This document shows positions 25,291 to 34,809 of a DNA stretch of 62,777 nt, piece by piece. Origin of the DNA: Thermotogota bacterium (lineage in GTDB: Bacteria > Thermotogota > Thermotogae > Petrotogales > Petrotogaceae); assembly GCA_029780115.1 (NCBI GenBank), contig JAKOZG010000010.1, positions 1 to 62,777 on the forward strand, given 5' to 3'. Made by a program: the position numbers and the translations under genes. Every line of letters starts with the position of its first letter. Positions within the stretch are counted from its first letter, which is position 1. The notes under the pieces are model-generated. The model saw only the letters and a list, made by a program, of their open reading frames with translations, was not told the origin of the DNA and ran no database searches.

Positions 25291-25972
25291 CATTCGCCTC
25301 AAACTTATACCCAATTCCGTACAATGATTGAATGCATTCTCCGTAGGCCCCAAGTTTTTTTCTTAATCTTTGAATTGTCATGTCTACAGCTCTTGTGTCA
25401 ACTTCGCTTTCAAACCCCCAAATTTTATTTAGCAAAACTTCTCTAGACAGTACTTGGTTATGATTGTTCATTAATAATTCCATAAGATCAAACTCAGTTT
25501 TCGTTAGGTATATTTCTTCTGAATTTATAAAAAACTGTCTAGAATTTTTTATAATTTTAAAAACGCCGATGTTTATTTCGTTTGAAGGGTTTAATTCTGA
25601 TTTTTTCATGCGCTTGAATATATTTCTGATGCGTAAGATCAATTCTTTGTTGTCAAAAGGTTTGGTTATATAGTCGTCTGCACCTAACCCTAAACCTAAT
25701 AATTTATCGTTTTGATCGCTTTTTGCAGTAAGAATTACTATAGGTGTCTTATAATTAACTTCTTGCATTTCTTTTAGAATCTCAAAACCATCACAATCAG
25801 GAAGCATCAAATCAAGAATCACAAGGTCTGGTTCCTCTTTTTTAAACATTTGAAGCCCTTTATATCCCTCATCTGAAACTATAGCCTCAAAGCCTTCAAG
25901 TATTAAATTCATCCTTATCAGATCAGAGATGCTTTTTTCATCTTCAATAATCAATATTTTCATAAATACCAT
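25280..25972 (-). CDS. OmpR/PhoB-family response regulator
   Basis: The 230-residue protein has a receiver domain with the acidic pair (E10, D11), phospho-acceptor D54 (VILDLMLPD), T82 and K104 (ITKPF). A C-terminal winged helix of the OmpR class follows, containing LTKTEFDLMELLMNNHNQVLS and DTRAVDMTIQRLRKKLG. Two in-frame ATGs are possible (25972 and 25963; the second gives the usual MKILIIEDE). Neither has a ribosome site at normal distance: the only strong one (AGGGAGGT) lies beyond a 20-nt hairpin. It is the first gene of the three-gene regulator-kinase-membrane-protein operon. Confidence 0.92.
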   Translation of the reverse strand: MVFMKILIIEDEKSISDLIRMNLILEGFEAIVSDEGYKGLQMFKKEEPDLVILDLMLPDCDGFEILKEMQEVNYKTPIVILTAKSDQNDKLLGLGLGADDYITKPFDNKELILRIRNIFKRMKKSELNPSNEINIGVFKIIKNSRQFFINSEEIYLTKTEFDLMELLMNNHNQVLSREVLLNKIWGFESEVDTRAVDMTIQRLRKKLGAYGECIQSLYGIGYKFEANDEE

Positions 25973-26004
25973 TGTCAGTGTTTGCTGACAAGTATTACCT
26001 CCCT
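25972..26004 (-). promoter_or_regulatory. Shine-Dalgarno site separated from the regulator start by a hairpin, with a possible 15-codon leader ORF
   Basis: On the minus strand the order is AGGGAGGT (25997-26004), AATAC, TTGTCAG-CAAACA-CTGACAA (25991-25972), then the regulator ATGs. If the hairpin folds, the ribosome site is brought to about 5 nt from the ATG at 25972. Alternatively the TTG that starts the hairpin opens a 15-codon frame (LSANTDNGIYENIDY) that ends just inside the regulator gene and could couple its translation. Confidence 0.5.
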
Positions 26005-26320
26005 TTTCTTACTTAAATTTAGCCATTTCTAAATGTATTTGAAGATAACTATCAATTTCTTACCTTACTTTCAGTGCAAGATTTTATCTGACAAAGCCTT
26101 TTTGAAGAAGAGAAGATAATTGGGAAGATTGCTGGTTAATAAGGCTAGAAATATTATACCAGAACAAAAAATATGATGTCAAGAAAATGAAAAAGCCAAT
26201 TGAACAACGGTTTTATGTAATAGTATATAACAAGCATTAATTCTTGATTGTAGAGACACTATATACGAGCGTCTATATCGCAATTTGAAGATTCAAATAA
26301 AAATTATTGAAATTTAACAT
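26005..26320. other. Gene-free stretch with a family B repeat (26250-26274)
   Basis: AT-rich intergenic DNA between the regulator gene and the end of the sugar-transporter operon. GTAGAGACACTATATACGAGCGTCT with the ACAAGCATTAATT flank is at 26250-26274. I see no coding or clear terminator; the promoter of the regulator operon must lie here, but I cannot place it. Confidence 0.6.
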
Positions 26321-27211
26321 TTATTCTTTTAATCCTGCTCCCATTGTAATATTCATTATTTGCTTTTGGAAAATAAAAAACAAGATAACTGGTGGAATAA
26401 TTGATAACATTAGAACGATTAAAAGGGTATCTGGTCCAAATTGCATTGATGTACCCATACTGCTTTGTAGTAAAAATATTTTTACCATAATGGTTTGTTT
26501 GACATCATCTCTTAAAACTAGGTAAGGTAACAAAAAATCACACCATGCAGCGTTTATAGTAAATATTGCAACTACAGATACGATAGGTCTTGATAAAGGC
26601 ATTACTATCTTAGTAAAAACCTGAAAATCATTACAACCATCTAACTTTGCTGCTTCTATGAGTGAAATAGGCAATGTATCAAAGTATGTTTTGAAAAGTA
26701 CAAAATAAAATGGATTGGCTCCAAAGACTAGCATCAATGGAATATAACTGTTAATAAAACCGAGTTTTACAATGTTGTTGAACAAAGGTCCCATGCTGAG
26801 AATTGGAGGTATCATTAAACTTCCCATTATTAAACCCCATATAATTTTATGCCCTGCTGGTTTACGAATCGAAATTGTGTAAGCCAGTATTCCGTTAAAT
26901 ACAATTGAAGCAATTGTAGCACCAATTACTACCATTAAGGAGTTTAAAAAATATCTTCCTAGTTGTAATGATGTCCAGACATTTTTTATTTTCGCAAAAT
27001 CGAATTTTTTTGGCAAAAGAGAAAAAGGTACTTGATATAATTCTTTGGGAGATTTAAAACTGGAAAAAAATAGCCAAATTATCGGGAAAATAAAAATCAG
27101 GGATATGATTAGTAAAATGGCAAACATCACCCAGTAAAGAATTCTATATGATTTCTTTTTGTAGTCTGAGTATACCAATATTCCTGATGTTTTGTTTTTT
27201 AGTTTATTCAT
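26321..27211 (-). CDS. Carbohydrate ABC transporter permease (MalG-like)
   Basis: The 296-residue membrane protein has six hydrophobic segments and the EAA loop LIEAAKLDGCNDFQVFTKIVMPLSRP, typical of MalG/UgpE-type permeases, plus the usual C-terminal short tail after the last segment. It is the last gene of the LacI-controlled glycosidase and transport operon, 137 bp after the partner permease, with two hairpin repeats in that gap. No ATPase is encoded with it, so it probably shares a common MsmX/MsiK-type ATPase encoded elsewhere. The sugar is likely an oligosaccharide released by the GH28-like enzyme of the operon. Confidence 0.9.
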   Translation of the reverse strand: MNKLKNKTSGILVYSDYKKKSYRILYWVMFAILLIISLIFIFPIIWLFFSSFKSPKELYQVPFSLLPKKFDFAKIKNVWTSLQLGRYFLNSLMVVIGATIASIVFNGILAYTISIRKPAGHKIIWGLIMGSLMIPPILSMGPLFNNIVKLGFINSYIPLMLVFGANPFYFVLFKTYFDTLPISLIEAAKLDGCNDFQVFTKIVMPLSRPIVSVVAIFTINAAWCDFLLPYLVLRDDVKQTIMVKIFLLQSSMGTSMQFGPDTLLIVLMLSIIPPVILFFIFQKQIMNITMGAGLKE

Positions 27212-27235
27212 AGTTAATACACTCCTTTATTAGGC

Positions 27236-27338
27236 GGGTATTAGGCAGGGCTTTGCCCTGTAACCCAGGGGGTGGGAGAGGGTTCCCCCGACCTTGAACC
27301 TTTTAAAGCCAGGAGACGCCCATATAGGTCGTATCTAC
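27236..27338. repeat. Family A repeat followed by a family B repeat, inside the operon
   Basis: AGGGCTTTGCCCT and a GGGAGAGGGTTCCCCCGACC segment are followed by ACCTTGAACC and TTTTAAA, then by GAGACGCCCATATAGGTCGT with an ATCTAC end (27313-27338). Both lie between the two permease genes, so they will be transcribed and may affect mRNA stability. Confidence 0.7.
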
Positions 27339-27348
27339 ATTTCTAAAA

Positions 27349-28257
27349 TCACTCTTCTGATTTTTTACTGACCTTAAAATAAATTAAGGTTAGTATTATC
27401 AGAATAATTGCCACAATTACTCCAATTGCAGCAGCTTTTGCTACATTACCTCTTTCAAATACATAACGGTATATCAATTGCAAAAGGGATATGGAGGCAT
27501 TGTTAGGCCCTCCTCCAGTCATTACGAGCGGTTCATAAAAGATTTGAGCAACAGTTATTATTTGCAGGATTAGTAAAACCCTTATTGTTGGCAGTATATG
27601 TGGAATTGTAACAAATCTTATCCTCTGCCAAACGTTGGCACCTTCAAGTCTTGCCGCTTCATAATATGTGTCATCGATGCTCTGCAGCACTGCAAGGTAT
27701 ATTAAAGATGTTGCACCAGAACTTTTCCATGTCATTGCTAATACAATCAATGGAATAACTGCAGTTTGGCTGTTAAGCCAAGGCAAAGGTTTTAAACCTA
27801 TTGTTTGGAATATTGCATTTAAACCAGCAGTAGGATCTGGATCCATTAAGAATTTCCATATAATTATAGCTGCCAAACCAGGTATTATATTAGGGAGATA
27901 AAGCGCTCCTCTAAAAAATCCTTTAAAGTGAACTACCTCGTTTAATAACAAGGCAAAAATTATTGGGAGCAAAAAACCTATGATTAATGACCAAAATACA
28001 TATTTGATTGTATTGATTAATGCTTTAATAAACAATGGATCTTTTAATACGTCTACATAATTTTCTAAACCTACAAAGTTGACTTTCGTGTATCCCATCG
28101 TTTCATAAAAAGAATAAGAAATATTTGAAGCTAAAGGTCCCCACATAAAAAATACAAAAAGTATCAGCGTGGGGACCATGATAACCCATCCACGTAAATC
28201 CATTTTAGTTAGAGACAAAGATTTTTTGTTTGTAGGTTTATTTGTTTTTCTTTTCAT
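27349..28257 (-). CDS. Carbohydrate ABC transporter permease (MalF-like)
   Basis: The 302-residue protein has six membrane segments, the GLENYVDVLKDPLF motif after the first segment (MalF/UgpA family) and the EAA loop YEAARLEGANVWQRIRFVTIPHI. It forms the membrane channel with the MalG-like partner downstream. It begins 16 bp after the binding-protein gene stop. Start context is weak (AAAGGCAG), consistent with coupling to the gene before it. Confidence 0.9.
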   Translation of the reverse strand: MKRKTNKPTNKKSLSLTKMDLRGWVIMVPTLILFVFFMWGPLASNISYSFYETMGYTKVNFVGLENYVDVLKDPLFIKALINTIKYVFWSLIIGFLLPIIFALLLNEVVHFKGFFRGALYLPNIIPGLAAIIIWKFLMDPDPTAGLNAIFQTIGLKPLPWLNSQTAVIPLIVLAMTWKSSGATSLIYLAVLQSIDDTYYEAARLEGANVWQRIRFVTIPHILPTIRVLLILQIITVAQIFYEPLVMTGGGPNNASISLLQLIYRYVFERGNVAKAAAIGVIVAIILIILTLIYFKVSKKSEE

Positions 28258-28273
28258 AAACTAGTCTGCCTTT

Positions 28274-29713
28274 CTATTTTATTTTATCTATATATTGTTT
28301 TTGAAAGGTATTATTTGCATTTGTCAGTAAAGTTTTAGGATCCGCATTCGGATTCGTCAAAACTTCTTGAATACACGCATCTAAGAGTTCATACATTTCT
28401 TGTGGGTAATTGGGTTCTTCTTTTCTTTTCATTTGATCAAAAGTATCAAAAAAGTCGTTGAAATTGCTTAATTCTACGTTTATATATTGCTTTTCAATTC
28501 TTTCTATCATTTCTAAAAAGTCTTGGTTAATCCAGGGCCTTAACGATGGTAGTATAGGCATTCCCTTTTTCCTTGCAACCTCCATACCTAACTGTATGCT
28601 CTGAATAGAAACTTCTGAAACTTCAGGTGAACGACCCATATATTCTAAAAACTTTAAAGCTCCCCAGATTTGTTCATCTGTCGCATTTGAAGAGAACATA
28701 AAGGGAGTCCCACCCATTAAAGAATAGCGGTGTCCGTAAGGACCTGCTGGCATTGGTACAAAGGCTACATAGTTTTTGTCCATATTGAAGTTGGTAATAG
28801 GTAAATGAATTACATCGTTTCCACAGAACGCCATTGCGGCTCTTCCTGTTGCAACATAATTGTACCAATCTGAATAGCTTAGCAAAGCACTTGCTGGAAG
28901 TGAATCATCTTCCCATTTCAAGGCTTTAATCCATTCTAAAGCTTCTACTGCCCCTGGATCATTTAGATTTGCCTTCCATTTCCCGTTTTCGTCTTGAATC
29001 TGTAGGTTAGCTCCAAAATTCCAAGCTATGTTTGAAAATTGCCATCCTCCATTTCTATTGGTAGAAAGGATTACTAATCCTGCAACATCCTTTCCATAAA
29101 CATCTTTTTCAAAATCTGTAATATATTTCGCCATTTCCCTCAGTTCATCAAATGTTGTTGGATAGCGTGGATTACCATCTTGATCAACTATATCAAGTAT
29201 GCCATCTCCATTCCAATCGTCTACAAGGCCAACTTCTTCGAGGATTTCTAAGTTGATAAATAGTCCAAGTCCATAAGCATCACGAGGAACACCGTATACT
29301 TTCCCATTTTCGCTGAGTATGTCCCTCATGCTAGGATCCATTTTGTCATACCATCCTAATTCTTTAAGTGGATCTGTAATGTCTTTAACAAATCCATTTC
29401 GAATTAATTTTGGAGGTTCTGTAAACCATGTTTGAAATACTGTTGGGGTAGTTCCGCTTTGAGCCATTGGGAAAAAGGTTTCAGGAGAATAACTGTAAGG
29501 TTTACCCACTACCTCGTATTCAGGAAAATCTTTTTCAAAAAGACGTTTCCATTCTTCAAACATTTCAACGTCGTCTTTTAAATATGATTCGGGCCACATT
29601 CCGATTGTTATTTGAATCTTTTTGTCTTTGCCAAAAAGCTTGGCACCAGAAACTCCAATCACGATTAGTAGCATAGTTAGTAGACAAAAATAAGCGTATA
29701 ATTTTTTTCGCAT
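28274..29713 (-). CDS. Family 1 sugar-binding protein of an ABC importer
   Basis: The 479-residue protein has an N-terminal signal segment (LYAYFCLLTMLLIVIGVSGAKLFG) followed by KIQITIGMWPES, the usual start of large extracellular solute-binding proteins. Central motifs are TPTVFQTWFTEPPKLIRNG and KVYGVPRDAYGLGLFINLEILEE, with an acid loop reading DWNGDGILDIVDQDG that looks like a calcium site. GGAGGTG precedes the ATG. It captures oligosaccharides for the two permeases that follow. The gap to the upstream 770-residue protein gene holds hairpin repeats. The size (about 480 residues) fits binding proteins for longer oligosaccharides, such as pectin or glycan fragments. Confidence 0.9.
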   Translation of the reverse strand: MRKKLYAYFCLLTMLLIVIGVSGAKLFGKDKKIQITIGMWPESYLKDDVEMFEEWKRLFEKDFPEYEVVGKPYSYSPETFFPMAQSGTTPTVFQTWFTEPPKLIRNGFVKDITDPLKELGWYDKMDPSMRDILSENGKVYGVPRDAYGLGLFINLEILEEVGLVDDWNGDGILDIVDQDGNPRYPTTFDELREMAKYITDFEKDVYGKDVAGLVILSTNRNGGWQFSNIAWNFGANLQIQDENGKWKANLNDPGAVEALEWIKALKWEDDSLPASALLSYSDWYNYVATGRAAMAFCGNDVIHLPITNFNMDKNYVAFVPMPAGPYGHRYSLMGGTPFMFSSNATDEQIWGALKFLEYMGRSPEVSEVSIQSIQLGMEVARKKGMPILPSLRPWINQDFLEMIERIEKQYINVELSNFNDFFDTFDQMKRKEEPNYPQEMYELLDACIQEVLTNPNADPKTLLTNANNTFQKQYIDKIK

Positions 29714-29749
29714 TTTGTAACACCTCCGTTGTTACAAAGTTGTATTTAA

Positions 29750-29845
29750 AGAAGGGGAAGGGCTTTGCCCTGTAACCTAGAGTGGGGATGGCTCCGCCCT
29801 TGAACCCTTTTATAACCGGGAGACGACCTACACAGTCGTCTCTAC
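29750..29845. repeat. Family A repeat followed by a family B repeat, inside the operon
   Basis: GGGAAGGGCTTTGCCCTGTA is followed by GGCTCCGCCCTTGAACCC, then GAGACGACCTACACAGTCGT with a CTCTAC end (29820-29845). The composite A then B order is the same as at 27236-27338, which suggests that the pair can travel together. Confidence 0.7.
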
Positions 29846-29870
29846 AACTCTTAAATTCGGGGTTTGAATT

Positions 29871-32183
29871 TCAATCATTCAATATTTGGTTTAGGAGATT
29901 TGCTAAATTAACTTTGTCGGCAAAATAGATTTCGTCTATATATAACTTTCCTTCTGACCAGTCTCCAAACGTTATTATCACACCTTGGGCTCTGACTGGA
30001 AGGTTGCTAGATTCTAGGTCAATTATATATTCTTGAAATTCTTCGGTAAGTTCAGGAATAGGAACATAGGGCGAACTAACCAATTGTCCTTGGTTTGCAA
30101 ACCTTTCAGGGCTATCTCCTTTGTCTGTAATTACACTCATTCTAAAGCTTTCAAGTGTGGTACCTTCTTCTCCTTTCATTTTCAAAACAAAATACTCTTT
30201 TGGTTCATCATAATTGTTGGGATAACCAGCTGATTTGTAGTATGAATGTACAAAACCTGTCGCATCTAGTAACAAACAATTATCGACAATGGTTGCATTA
30301 GCCCCTTCTACATACCACTTGTTTATCGAACTGGGATCGGCTGGAACAAGAGTATCTCGGTTAAAATCGTCAAACATCAACATGTTTTCTTTATCTAAAA
30401 TGGGTTTTCCTGGATTAGCGAAAAATATTGTATCTATGTGCAGTTTGCCTTGTCCGCTGTAGAAAATATCAAAACCATCAATCTGTGTTGGAAGATTGCT
30501 CGCTTGTAGATCAATGATTATATAATAATAATAACCGTCATCTGTTAGATAAGGATAATTTTGAACGTTGAAGTCTGGAATGGGAAGTCCAGGACCACTT
30601 TTAAGACCGCCATTCCCCCATACATCTTGGCTACGAGTACCGTTTGGATCGATTGTTTTTATCCTAAAGTTTTGTAGTGTTGCCCCTTCTTCACCGCGCA
30701 TTTTAAATACAACATATTTGTAAGAACCATCATTGTTTTTAACGTTGCTTGCTACAGTATATTGAATATAGTCACTATTTGTTGAACAGTCTAATACTAA
30801 TTCACCATTTTCAACGTACATTCGGTCGATTCCCGCATATGCAATGATGTATAGAAATTCGTTTTCGAGGGCAATAGGATTGTTAGGATCGTAATCTTTT
30901 GTTGCACCAACAACTTCTCTTTCAAAGTTATCAAAAACCCTTATATTATTAACATCGATTATCGGATATTTGGTAAGTACAGTAGATGCATCATATTCCA
31001 TGTTTGTAAAAAATATTTTGTCTAGATATATTATGCCAGATTCTCCATCAATTGACTCAAACCCAAACCCATTAACCTTTTTATCCCAGCCGTTAGCCTC
31101 AAAATTTATCACAACGTTTTGAAAATCTCTTGTTATTTTTGGGAGATATTCATTGTCTGGGCCTTTTAATTCTGAAAGAAGTTTTGCCTCTCCAAAAGTT
31201 GGATTGCCATCATCCTTTAGATACACAGGCATTATTTTGATATTTTCTCCACCTTGTTTGCCTCTGATTTTCAATACAAAATTTTCATATTTTCCATCTA
31301 TGTTAGAGTTTTCAATGCCTGCAGAGTAATAAGATATCTTTTCTTGGCTGTAGTCTAACACCAAGTGCTGACCAATTATTCTAGATTCTCTGCTTCCACC
31401 ACGCCACCAGATAGTAGTTCCTGTTGTGTCACTTAAAACTTCTCTATTGAAATCGTCTAACAAAGAATTGTTTTCATCATCAACAAACCCTTTTGTGTTT
31501 GGATCTTTACTCCAATATACTTCTCTGATGTAAAGTGTCCCTTCTCCACCTGTTGTTTTAGCTAGTAGATGAAAACCAGCCAAAGCTGCCCCTGCAGGTA
31601 TTGATCCTGTTCCGTCTTTTTTAACAAAGGTTTTTCCGTCAAGAGAAGATGCCAGATCTATTATGTAAATCTGGTATTCGTCTGTGAGCTCTGGCAGAGG
31701 ATAAAGGTCTGGGTCATATAGCTGGGCGAGATCGACATCTATGTCCTCGTGATTATCGTCGTATCTAAATGATATGTATAGATCGTTAATTGAAGCTCCA
31801 TCTGCCCCTTTCATTACAAACACAAGAAATGGATACGATCCTCCTGTGTTGGCAGGAGAGGCAGCTTTGTAAACAGGCGCGTCCTTTGTTATTCCTATAG
31901 TACTAGAATAATGTGCTTCTAAATGGTTTTTCCTTTCAGTTAAATATACTCCTTTCCCAGTTGTAGCAACATACGTTAATCCTGTTCCTTTGAGGTCTTC
32001 AAGGGTATTTCTAGTGAAATCGTCATATAATCTGTCAAACTTTGGATTAAATTCTCTTCCTAGATACTTGTCACCTTCTCGAACTGAGGCAATCATTATG
32101 TTTTGGGCAGATAATAGGCTAACATTGAGCAGGATAACTAACAAAAAAACTGTTAAAAAGCAAACTCTACTCTTTTTTCTCAT
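29871..32183 (-). CDS. Secreted protein with four repeated beta-sandwich-like modules, unknown function
   Basis: I do not recognise a named family. The 770-residue protein has a signal peptide (VCFLTVFLLVILLNVSLLSA) and then four related modules of about 170-190 residues, starting near residues 45, 236, 410 and 600. Each opens with an L-x-DDFNRE-x-L type motif. Each then has a V-x-K-[MI]-[KR]-G-[EKA]-[EDQ]-G strand and ends with LYI-[DR]-[EK]-[IV]-[YF]-[FW]. The pattern suggests carbohydrate-binding modules of galactose-binding fold. GGAGG precedes the ATG. It lies between the GH28-like enzyme and the binding-protein gene, so it is likely to hold a polysaccharide at the cell surface or bind it outside. 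Confidence 0.7.
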   Translation of the reverse strand: MRKKSRVCFLTVFLLVILLNVSLLSAQNIMIASVREGDKYLGREFNPKFDRLYDDFTRNTLEDLKGTGLTYVATTGKGVYLTERKNHLEAHYSSTIGITKDAPVYKAASPANTGGSYPFLVFVMKGADGASINDLYISFRYDDNHEDIDVDLAQLYDPDLYPLPELTDEYQIYIIDLASSLDGKTFVKKDGTGSIPAGAALAGFHLLAKTTGGEGTLYIREVYWSKDPNTKGFVDDENNSLLDDFNREVLSDTTGTTIWWRGGSRESRIIGQHLVLDYSQEKISYYSAGIENSNIDGKYENFVLKIRGKQGGENIKIMPVYLKDDGNPTFGEAKLLSELKGPDNEYLPKITRDFQNVVINFEANGWDKKVNGFGFESIDGESGIIYLDKIFFTNMEYDASTVLTKYPIIDVNNIRVFDNFEREVVGATKDYDPNNPIALENEFLYIIAYAGIDRMYVENGELVLDCSTNSDYIQYTVASNVKNNDGSYKYVVFKMRGEEGATLQNFRIKTIDPNGTRSQDVWGNGGLKSGPGLPIPDFNVQNYPYLTDDGYYYYIIIDLQASNLPTQIDGFDIFYSGQGKLHIDTIFFANPGKPILDKENMLMFDDFNRDTLVPADPSSINKWYVEGANATIVDNCLLLDATGFVHSYYKSAGYPNNYDEPKEYFVLKMKGEEGTTLESFRMSVITDKGDSPERFANQGQLVSSPYVPIPELTEEFQEYIIDLESSNLPVRAQGVIITFGDWSEGKLYIDEIYFADKVNLANLLNQILND

Positions 32184-32253
32184 TTCATTTCGCCTCCACT
32201 CTAAATTTTCAAGTTTTTACTACCTTCAAAACGTAATTTTGTATGATTTTGGA

Positions 32254-34776
32254 TTAATAGATAGTTATCTCTGATACCTGGGCTCCGTATCCTGACGTGT
32301 TGCTAGTGAATATGAATTTAACGTATCTACAAGTTACAGGTTCACTTAATTTAATAGTGACAATGTTGTTCCTTTTTGGATCAAACTCGTATTCCGTCTC
32401 CTCCACAATCTCTTGGTAATTAACACCATCTAAGCTTGAATGTATAGAAATGCGTTGTTTTCTTGTATCCCACTGTAATAGAGGAGGTAGATGTAGATTG
32501 ATGACCTGGATAGTCGCTTCTTCTTTTAAATCTATCGTTACTTCTGCTGGCCAAACTCCTTTTTTGGCTTCGTAATATGTGTAGAAGTTTCCGTCTACGA
32601 TATTGTTAGCTTCATATACATCTTCATGAGGTGTCGCCTGTACTGGCTTGTTAAAGGTTAAACTTGCAGGATAAATTTCTATTTCTGTAGCAAAAGGTCG
32701 TGCCGAGTAAGAACTACCCTCTTTGCGATAAAAACGTAATTGAATAGCTTTGTACTCGCCTGGATTCATTACCATATCGATATAATTTCCTGTTGCTGGG
32801 GTAAATTCATAATCTTCTCCGTTTAGTATTTTTGTGTAAACATCCCTTTGGCTTGAAGCCCTGATCCCAAATAATCCTATGTTTTGAACTTGATATATTT
32901 TTGAATCAGGAAAACCATAGACTCTCAACTTACCAACTTCTTTAGGTTCATCAAAGATGATACTCAAAGCTGCATATTCTCCACTTTGGTTTAACCATTC
33001 TTTACCCATCCAAGCGGTTTGTAAATCTCCATCAAGTACATTCTTTGCAAAGTGAGGAGCTTGCTCCCAAGGTCCACTTCCATCATCCCAATCTAAAAGT
33101 CCAACTCCATGAGTAGCTGTAACTTCAAATGTCCCTGTGATTTTTTCTCCAGAGTACACCTCAATTTGCTCTTTTATTGCAAATTCAGGGACTATGAACC
33201 CTTCTTGGGGTATAGTACTAATTTTTATGGTTTCAACCTCAGGACTTTCTAATGAGAGATTATATGGGTAAATTGGCTTAGATCCTGTTGATCTCTCCAT
33301 CGTAAAATCGAAAGTAATATCTGATGTATATTGATTTATAACGAAGTTAAGATCTTCAGGTGATTTAACCTTTTTTCCTTTGTATGTGAGATTGTTTATT
33401 GAAACATTGGTGATCATGTGATCTTCGTCGTATCCTGCTATTCTACTTACTAAATCATCTTTTCCATCTAAAATAACCACATTATCGATGGTTACGTTGT
33501 CGATAGTGCCTCTTTCTTCTCTACTTGTAGACCACAATTGGTTGTAAGCAATCTGCAGATCGATAAAAAAGTCGTCATAATTTTCTGTTGGATTGTCTCC
33601 AATGATCTGGGCATCTTCTACTGTAATGTTCTTATATGATATACCTGAGATATGTGCATTGTCGGCGTTGTGTATACTTATTACTGGTTTGTGGAAGTTG
33701 TGTAAAACTGTAATGTTTTCAAAAGAGACGTTTTCAATCTTTTCTCCATACGTTTCATATCCTATCTCCATACTTTGAGCTAAATCTGTCCAAATTACTA
33801 TGTTTTCAAATCTTAGATTCTCTGTACTGCCACCATCATAATTTTTTACCACAATGGAATCATCCCAAGATCTGATAAAACTATTTTTTACAAGTGCGTT
33901 TTTACACGATTGAAGAGATACTCCATCTCCATTAGCCCTGCTTGTTATTATCTTGATGTTATCAATAGTAAGGCCATCAACAAAGTAAGCTGATATCGCC
34001 CATCCAGCAGGGTTAAGAATAGCTATGTCTTCTATTTTAATGTTTTTTGAATGTCTAAATTCTATTGGAATAGTAAATTCAGAAGCTTGTGTTCGCTTGT
34101 AAAGATCTCCACTTAAAATTCCACGCCCTTTTATGGTTACATTTTCAACATTTTCACCTCGTATTTGTCCAAACACATAGGCCCCGCCAGCTAAATAAAC
34201 TGTTTTATTACTTTCTATGGGGATTGCGTCAGCTTTGTAAACACCAGGACCTATGTATATCGTGTTTTCTGGAAGGTTATCTGGATCGGGTTTGTCTTTC
34301 TCAATTGTGTTTGTAAATAGATGTATGGCCTTTTTTGGATCGTTATTATATTCAACGACATAACTCGTTGGATAATCTAGCCTAAACGATATAGTATTTC
34401 CTGAGATTGTTGGTTTAACACCATAAGCTAAAGGCCTAACAACCGCACTTTCGATATTCTCTTCATCTTTTATTGTAATTTCAACGTTTATAGATCCTTC
34501 AAAATCGAAAAAAACAACTGGAGCTGTTGTAGTTGGGGCTTTAAAACTGAAAACTCGTTCGTGGTTTACTGGCACCTCATAGATAAACAATTTTTCATCC
34601 TCCACCTTAATCTCAATATTTTCAGAGCCTTTTAATACTTTTGGTCCTTCATAAGTTACAAGTGTTGTGTGAGTAATTGTATGTTCTGTCTGTTGTAGGT
34701 TGTTTGAAGCGAATATGGGAATTGATAACAAAAAGATAAAAAGCACTGTTAAAAATTTGAATCTTTTTTCTAGCAT
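32254..34776 (-). CDS. Secreted GH28-like beta-helix glycosidase with C-terminal F5/8-type domains
   Basis: The 840-residue protein has a signal peptide, an N-terminal beta domain (about 30-160) and a parallel beta-helix (about 170-480). GH28 features in the helix include GPGVYKADAIPIESNKTVYLAGGA at the start and the acidic triad region: D284 in NGDG and D305/D306 in WDDS. Residues about 540-700 and 710-840 are discoidin-like (F5/8 type C), ending in CRYVKFIF. It probably cuts pectin-type or dextran-type glycans outside the cell; GH49 dextranases share the same fold and cannot be excluded. AAGGAGG precedes the ATG; the gene starts 33 bp after the LacI-type regulator. Confidence 0.82.
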   Translation of the reverse strand: MLEKRFKFLTVLFIFLLSIPIFASNNLQQTEHTITHTTLVTYEGPKVLKGSENIEIKVEDEKLFIYEVPVNHERVFSFKAPTTTAPVVFFDFEGSINVEITIKDEENIESAVVRPLAYGVKPTISGNTISFRLDYPTSYVVEYNNDPKKAIHLFTNTIEKDKPDPDNLPENTIYIGPGVYKADAIPIESNKTVYLAGGAYVFGQIRGENVENVTIKGRGILSGDLYKRTQASEFTIPIEFRHSKNIKIEDIAILNPAGWAISAYFVDGLTIDNIKIITSRANGDGVSLQSCKNALVKNSFIRSWDDSIVVKNYDGGSTENLRFENIVIWTDLAQSMEIGYETYGEKIENVSFENITVLHNFHKPVISIHNADNAHISGISYKNITVEDAQIIGDNPTENYDDFFIDLQIAYNQLWSTSREERGTIDNVTIDNVVILDGKDDLVSRIAGYDEDHMITNVSINNLTYKGKKVKSPEDLNFVINQYTSDITFDFTMERSTGSKPIYPYNLSLESPEVETIKISTIPQEGFIVPEFAIKEQIEVYSGEKITGTFEVTATHGVGLLDWDDGSGPWEQAPHFAKNVLDGDLQTAWMGKEWLNQSGEYAALSIIFDEPKEVGKLRVYGFPDSKIYQVQNIGLFGIRASSQRDVYTKILNGEDYEFTPATGNYIDMVMNPGEYKAIQLRFYRKEGSSYSARPFATEIEIYPASLTFNKPVQATPHEDVYEANNIVDGNFYTYYEAKKGVWPAEVTIDLKEEATIQVINLHLPPLLQWDTRKQRISIHSSLDGVNYQEIVEETEYEFDPKRNNIVTIKLSEPVTCRYVKFIFTSNTSGYGAQVSEITIY

Positions 34777-34809
34777 CTTTTAACAATCCTCCTTTCAATG
34801 ATTCCTTTC

